A stretch of DNA of 50,208 nt from Candidatus Kuenenia stuttgartensis (GTDB lineage Bacteria > Planctomycetota > Planctomycetia > Planctomycetales > Planctomycetaceae), in the NCBI GenBank assembly GCA_945904015.1, contig CAMDPK010000033.1:1-50208 (forward strand), given 5' to 3'. This document shows, piece by piece, positions 46,460 to 50,208 of this stretch; positions within the stretch are counted from its first letter, which is position 1; every line of letters starts with the position of its first letter. A program made the position numbers and the translations under genes. The notes beneath the pieces were generated by a model. It had not been told where the DNA came from. It was given only the letters and a program-made list of their open reading frames with translations, and made no database searches.

Positions 46460-47824
46460 TCAAACCAACTCGCGAATCGGCGTGCCGCGCGTCAACGGCA
46501 CTGGCCGGCCTTGCGGGTCGAGGAACTCTTGGGTGTGGTCGATGCCGAGGTGTTTGTAGATCGTGGCGAGGATGTCGTGCGGATCGTGTTGCAGATCGAC
46601 GGGGTGCTCGCCGAAGCGGTTGGTTTGGCCGAGAACTTGGCCCATCGGCATTCCGCCGCCGCTGACGAGGATCGACATGGCTCCGGGGTAGTGGTCGCGG
46701 CCGATGCGGCCCTCTTTGAATTCGAGACGTGGAGTGCGGCCGAACTCGCCGGTGACGATCAGCAGCACTTTCTTGTCGAGGCCGCGAGCGAACAGGTCTT
46801 CGATCAGTGTCGTGACGACGTGGTCGTAGCGCGGTGAGCGAGCCACCATCGCGGTCGGCATGTCCCAGTTGACGGCGTGATCGTCCCAGTCGTGAGCCTT
46901 GGAATTCGGCCCGCTGCCGGGGACTCGGATCGAAACGAAGCTGACTCCCGATTCAACCAACCGCCGAGCGAGCAGCACTTCGCGGCCGAAGTAGTCGTCG
47001 CCGTACTTGTCGCGCAGCTTCGGGTCTTCCTGCGAGATGTCGAACGCCTTCTGAGCCTTGCCGGTCGTCAGGATGTCGATCGCTCGGCGATTGAAAGCGT
47101 CGAGTGCGTCCATCGAGCCGCCCTGATCGAGTCCTCGGCGCAACGAATCGAACGAGCGTTGCAGGCTCAGCCGGTCATCGAGCTTGCGTGAGTCCACGGT
47201 CAGGCTGGCATCACGCAGCGAAAAATTGCAGATCGGCAACCGGTACTGCGAACTCCAATACCCCTGTGCGATCCCTGGGCTGTAGTCCGGCCCGTTGACA
47301 CACACGCCGTTGATGGCAACCGCCGCCGGCATCCCGCGATGCTTGTTCTCCAGCACGCGGTTCACGACAGGCCCGACCATCGGATAATGCGATTCGCTGG
47401 TGCCGGTCTTCATCTGGCCATAGCCGCTGAGGAACCGTGCGTGCCCCTCGAAGTGATTCGCCTGATCGTGGCTGACCGAGCGAATAATCGTGTACTTGTC
47501 GGCGATCTGAGCGTGTCTCGGCAGCAGTTCGCAGACATCGAGTCCAGGGACGTTCGTCGGGATCGGCGAGAACGGCCCGCGAATGTCGGTCGGGGCATTC
47601 GGCTTCATGTCATACGTTTCGAGATGACTCGGCCCGCCATGCACGAACAGCAGAATGACGGCCGTGTCTTTGTTCTCGGCGATGCCGTTCGTCGCGGCCG
47701 CTGCTCGGAAGCGAAGCAACTCGGCCAGCGTCAATCCGCCAAGCCCCAGAAAACCGGCTCGCAGCGAATCGCGCCGAGTCATCATTCGTCGCAGTCGCAG
47801 CGGATCACACAGCAGGTCGAGCAT
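46460..47824 (-). CDS. DUF1501 domain protein (second copy)
   Basis: 454 residues. Export signal of Tat type, MMTRRDSLRAGFLGLGGLTLAELL (TRRDSL is a weak form of the twin-arginine motif), starting about residue 14. The DUF1501 core is complete: AVILLFVHGGPSHLETYDMKPNAP, the NHFEGHARFLSGY block with metal-type His residues, and TGEFGRTPRLEFKEGRIGRDHYPGAMS near the end. It is about 20 residues longer than the copy at 15657 and clearly a different subfamily. Here the usual DUF1549/1553 partner is not adjacent; upstream is a small lipoprotein gene. Confidence 0.92.
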   Translation of the reverse strand: MLDLLCDPLRLRRMMTRRDSLRAGFLGLGGLTLAELLRFRAAAATNGIAENKDTAVILLFVHGGPSHLETYDMKPNAPTDIRGPFSPIPTNVPGLDVCELLPRHAQIADKYTIIRSVSHDQANHFEGHARFLSGYGQMKTGTSESHYPMVGPVVNRVLENKHRGMPAAVAINGVCVNGPDYSPGIAQGYWSSQYRLPICNFSLRDASLTVDSRKLDDRLSLQRSFDSLRRGLDQGGSMDALDAFNRRAIDILTTGKAQKAFDISQEDPKLRDKYGDDYFGREVLLARRLVESGVSFVSIRVPGSGPNSKAHDWDDHAVNWDMPTAMVARSPRYDHVVTTLIEDLFARGLDKKVLLIVTGEFGRTPRLEFKEGRIGRDHYPGAMSILVSGGGMPMGQVLGQTNRFGEHPVDLQHDPHDILATIYKHLGIDHTQEFLDPQGRPVPLTRGTPIRELV

Positions 47825-47874
47825 TTTGCAATTCTCTTGAGTTCCGATTGTAGGAAGGGTTTCACAACACGGTG

Positions 47875-48201
47875 TCAGATTCTCTTGATGATCTCTTCCA
47901 GGTGACTTCGCATCGTCGTCGCGGCCGGACTGTTGGCGTCGGACTGAAGTGCCTGATTCACAACCGACAAGGCGGTTTCAAATTTCCCTTTGCCTTCCAA
48001 CTCACGAGCCTGGTGCAGCAATCGTTCGACGTCGACCTTTTCTGGATACGCAGTCCCAATTGCAGACGAATTAGAAACTGGAGCTTCGATTCCGGTCGTC
48101 GCTGGTACTGGCTGTTCAACTTTTGGGGTTTCGGATCGGTGGGTTTCCGCGCACCCGCAGGCGACTGTAGCGCATAGAAAACTCGCAATGAAAAGTCTCA
48201 T
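47875..48201 (-). CDS. small lipoprotein with TPR-like helices
   Basis: 108 residues, ATG 48201 with GAGGAA 8 nt upstream. Lipoprotein signal LCATVACGC puts the lipidated cysteine near residue 17. A Pro/Thr-rich linker (about 20-50) is followed by a helical end domain, VERLLHQARELEGKGKFETALSVVNQALQ, which fits a single tetratricopeptide-like hairpin with the pattern A..L...G.F..A. It lies 50 bp upstream of the DUF1501 gene on the same strand, possibly one transcript. No function assigned. Confidence 0.75.
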   Translation of the reverse strand: MRLFIASFLCATVACGCAETHRSETPKVEQPVPATTGIEAPVSNSSAIGTAYPEKVDVERLLHQARELEGKGKFETALSVVNQALQSDANSPAATTMRSHLEEIIKRI

Positions 48202-48427
48202 TTAGGAATTCCTCTGCAATCCAGAGTCGAATACGAACGGCACGGATCGAAGCTCTATTTCCAAGACGGCCACAGTTGCGAAGATTATCGGCAAACGGAA
48301 CGGCGTCCGGCAACTCTGATCTCGTGAGTCCGGCTGGCTCGAAAGTCATTGGTTGGCTTTGATAGCATCTCGGCCCGGCTCAACCCGCCTGGCAACAACC
48401 TCACCGCGTTTCGTGGAGACCTGCCCG

Positions 48428-49753
48428 ATGACTCTGCCTATTCCTGCCCCGCACGCTGCTGATTCCACCTCGTCGTCGCGCCGCGACTTTCTCAAAGCGG
48501 GAGCCGCCGCTGTCGCCATTCCGGCCGTGATCGCGTCGATTGCTCCGCGAGCCTACGCCGCTGGCAGCGACAAACTGAAAATCGGCCTCGTCGGCTGCGG
48601 CGGTCGCGGATCGGGAGCGGCTCGCGAAGCGTTGTCGGCGGACCAGAATGTCGAACTGGTCGCGATGGGCGATGCCTTCGGCGAGAATCTCAACAGCAGC
48701 CTGCGAAATCTGTCGGGCGTGGAAGCCATCAAGTCCAAGATCAAAGTCGATGACGATCACAAGTTCGTCGGCTTGGACGCCTACAAGAAGGTCATCGACT
48801 CGTGCGACGTCGCGCTGCTGTGCAGCCCGCCCGGTTTCCGGCCGGTGCATTTCAAGTACGCGGTCGAAGCCGGCAAGCACATCTTCACCGAGAAGCCGAT
48901 GGCGACTGACGGGCCCGGCGTGCGGTCGATCATGGAATCGGTTGAGGTCAGCAAGCAAAAGAAGCTCGCGATCTGTGCCGGCTTCTGCTGGCGCTACGAC
49001 AACGCCAAGCGAGCGTTCTTCGAGCAAATCCAAAACGGCACGCTCGGCGAAGTGAAAGCCGTCTTCGGCACCTACCTGACCAGCCCCGTGAAGCCGATGC
49101 CGCCGGCGAACACTCGGCCGGAGGGACTCAGCGATTTAGAGTGGATGGTCCGCAACTGGTACAACTACACATGGCTCTCCGGCGATGGACTCGTCGAGCA
49201 AGCAGTCCACACGGTGGATTGGCTGGCGTGGGTCTTCCAAGACAATCCGCCGGTCAGTTGCACCGCCGTCGGTGGCCGACAGATCCCGCAGGAAGGGGGC
49301 AACATCTTCGATCACATCGAAGTGAACTACGTCTGGGCCAACGACGCTCGCGGCTTCCTCGCTCAGCGGCAAACCCCCGGCTGCCACAACGAGAACAACT
49401 TGTACGTCCTCGGCACGAAGGGGAGCGGCCAGCTCGGCCCGCGCGGCACGGTCATCAACGGCGAGTCCGAGTGGAAGTACAAAGGCCCCAGCAACAACAT
49501 GTACCAGACCGAGCACGACGAGTTCTTCAAGTCGATCCGCGATGGCCAGCCGTTCAACAACGGCGACCGCATGGCCAAGAGCACGCTGATGGGCATCATG
49601 GGCCGCACCGCCGCCTACACCGGCAAGCAGATCACTTGGGAGATGATGCTCAACTCGCAAGAGTCGCTCGTTCCCACTGCGTTCCCAGACGGCTGGAAGA
49701 CTCAGGTCGAGCTGCCCAAAACAGCGATGCCCGGCATCACGCAGTTCGCATGA
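48428..49753 (+). CDS. Tat-exported Gfo/Idh/MocA-family oxidoreductase
   Basis: 441 residues from ATG 48428 (GGAG 9 nt upstream; a frame open to 48353 adds no signal). The twin-arginine leader SSRRDFLKAGAAAVAIPAVIA directs the folded protein with its NAD(P) to the periplasm. The Rossmann core starts LKIGLVGCGGRGSGAAREAL; the EKP motif is intact (HIFTEKPMATDGPGV), and the C-terminal domain has WYNYTWLSGDGLVEQAVHTVDWLAW with the catalytic His in the HxxD-type block. This pattern is typical of planctomycete periplasmic oxidoreductases, thought to act on sugars from polysaccharide breakdown. Substrate unknown. Followed by tRNA-Gln. Confidence 0.93.
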   Translation: MTLPIPAPHAADSTSSSRRDFLKAGAAAVAIPAVIASIAPRAYAAGSDKLKIGLVGCGGRGSGAAREALSADQNVELVAMGDAFGENLNSSLRNLSGVEAIKSKIKVDDDHKFVGLDAYKKVIDSCDVALLCSPPGFRPVHFKYAVEAGKHIFTEKPMATDGPGVRSIMESVEVSKQKKLAICAGFCWRYDNAKRAFFEQIQNGTLGEVKAVFGTYLTSPVKPMPPANTRPEGLSDLEWMVRNWYNYTWLSGDGLVEQAVHTVDWLAWVFQDNPPVSCTAVGGRQIPQEGGNIFDHIEVNYVWANDARGFLAQRQTPGCHNENNLYVLGTKGSGQLGPRGTVINGESEWKYKGPSNNMYQTEHDEFFKSIRDGQPFNNGDRMAKSTLMGIMGRTAAYTGKQITWEMMLNSQESLVPTAFPDGWKTQVELPKTAMPGITQFA

Positions 49754-49783
49754 CAAGAGTTAGCCGACGTCTCGCCGATCCTC

Positions 49784-49813
49784 TTGAGTCGCACCAGCGT
49801 GCTCCACTAGACT
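49784..49813 (+). promoter_or_regulatory. promoter of tRNA-Gln
   Basis: -35 TTGAGT (49784-49789), 18-bp spacer, -10 TAGACT (49808-49813). Transcription would start near 49820, about 10 nt before the mature tRNA. Both boxes are close to the sigma70 consensus and in the right place. Confidence 0.6.
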
Positions 49814-49829
49814 CCCGCCCCGCTTGCGA

Positions 49830-49900
49830 TACCCGATAGTGTAACGGTAGCACAACAGATTTTGGTTCTGTTTGTCCAGGTTCGAATCCTGGTCGGGTAA
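49830..49900 (+). tRNA. tRNA-Gln (anticodon TTG)
   Basis: A 71-nt cloverleaf: acceptor stem TACCCGA/TCGGGTA (7 bp), D-arm GTGT/GCAC, anticodon stem ACAGA/TCTGT enclosing the loop TTTTGGT with anticodon TTG, T-arm CCAGG/CCTGG with the TTCGAAT loop, discriminator A at 49900. The 3' CCA is not encoded and must be added by tRNA nucleotidyltransferase. Reads CAA (and CAG by wobble) glutamine codons. Confidence 0.97.
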
Positions 49901-50166
49901 CTCTGCTCTGATTGTCGAGCGGCAAGATCTCGTGACCCTGCAGAACTGATCGAGTTCGCGGTCGCACTGCTCGATTCCGTCGTGAGTGGCGGTTGCTTGG
50001 AAGGTCTGGACTCGCCCAGTACGCTCTGATGACTTCTCGGCTCATGCCTTCCTTCGAAAGGAGTTATTGTCAAATGTTGTGGATGAGGTGAGTTGAAGAA
50101 GGCGGTGTGCTTGGGGAGAAATTGGAGTTGAACGACATCCCATTTCTTTTCCAGGAGCACACCACC
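49901..50166. other. region after tRNA-Gln
   Basis: No gene recognised. Frames running through the tRNA on the minus strand are not coding. A purine-rich AAGGAGTT at about 50057-50064 looks like a ribosome site but is followed by no long frame. Confidence 0.45.
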
Positions 50167-50208
50167 GTGTCGAAAGTTATCGAGCCGTCGGATGTTTTAC
50201 CCGTGTCC
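50167..50208 (+). CDS. possible 5' end of a CDS running off the window
   Basis: A GTG at 50167 is preceded by AGGAG (50153-50157, 9-nt spacing) and opens 14 codons (VSKVIEPSDVLPVS) to the window edge without a stop. The site is convincing as translation initiation, but the peptide is too short to identify. Confidence 0.45.
   Translation, partial: MSKVIEPSDVLPVS

Noticed and set aside
49807..50160. 117-codon minus-strand frame across tRNA-Gln
   Set aside because: It is antisense to the tRNA and has no homologous features.

Overview
The window (about 60 % G+C) comes from a member of the Planctomycetota. The evidence is the 5' end of a planctomycete-like 16S rRNA gene, several hallmark families of this phylum (DUF1549/DUF1553, two DUF1501 proteins, a DUF1559 pseudopilin-like protein, RTX proteins whose N-termini carry an 'LE/FE-x-R-x-LL' motif, Tat-exported Gfo/Idh/MocA oxidoreductases), and a lipid A-type acyltransferase that implies an outer membrane. 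No phage, plasmid, CRISPR or complete insertion sequence is visible; this looks like ordinary chromosome.

Layout. 1-450: 16S rRNA 5' end on the minus strand with its leader (boxA-like site, UUCG hairpin) and a good sigma70-type promoter. 451-6701: PLP-dependent amino-acid enzyme, an ExbD-like hypothetical, prs, an aldo/keto reductase, a tRNA-dihydrouridine synthase and a lipid A-type acyltransferase. 6897-13156: two large secreted calcium-binding (RTX) proteins flanking a short-chain dehydrogenase. 13478-16958: DUF1549/DUF1553 plus DUF1501 pair. 17143-21583: leuS and an enolase-family gene 7 bp apart. 21680-26940: two-domain amidohydrolase, then a pyrC-like gene and pyrB. 27073-32611: zinc-metallopeptidase-like lipoprotein, a 2-hydroxyacid dehydrogenase, a galactonate-dehydratase-like enolase-superfamily enzyme and, divergent from it, a large membrane transporter. 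32731-40720: secreted hypothetical, argH, lipoprotein plus DUF1559 pair, MFS permease, hypoxanthine phosphoribosyltransferase and a Ser/Thr kinase fused to a receiver domain. 40739-49753: orphan ParA, two Gfo/Idh/MocA proteins, HlyD-type adaptor, nitroreductase, DUF1501 and small lipoproteins. 49830-49900: tRNA-Gln(TTG). A CDS may begin at 50167 and run off the window.

Nucleotide biosynthesis is over-represented: prs makes PRPP, hpt uses PRPP for purine salvage, and pyrB with the pyrC-like gene belong to pyrimidine synthesis. argH completes arginine synthesis. Most other genes are single or paired cell-envelope and export functions.

The most unusual feature is a dense set of dispersed palindromic elements. 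About fifteen gene boundaries carry a 16-35 bp word followed, after a short spacer, by its inverted copy. Each locus has its own word, though some words recur. The pairs often sit within a few bases of a start or stop codon. One complete pair lies in frame inside the enolase-like gene and a single unit lies in frame inside the amidohydrolase. They resemble REP/BIME-type and Rickettsia-palindromic-element-type sequences, but here they form several word families in one genome. Other points of note are catalytic-site substitutions in the enolase-like and dihydroorotase-like proteins, a pseudo-receiver fused to a kinase, and an insertion of about 60 residues with lower G+C in LeuRS.
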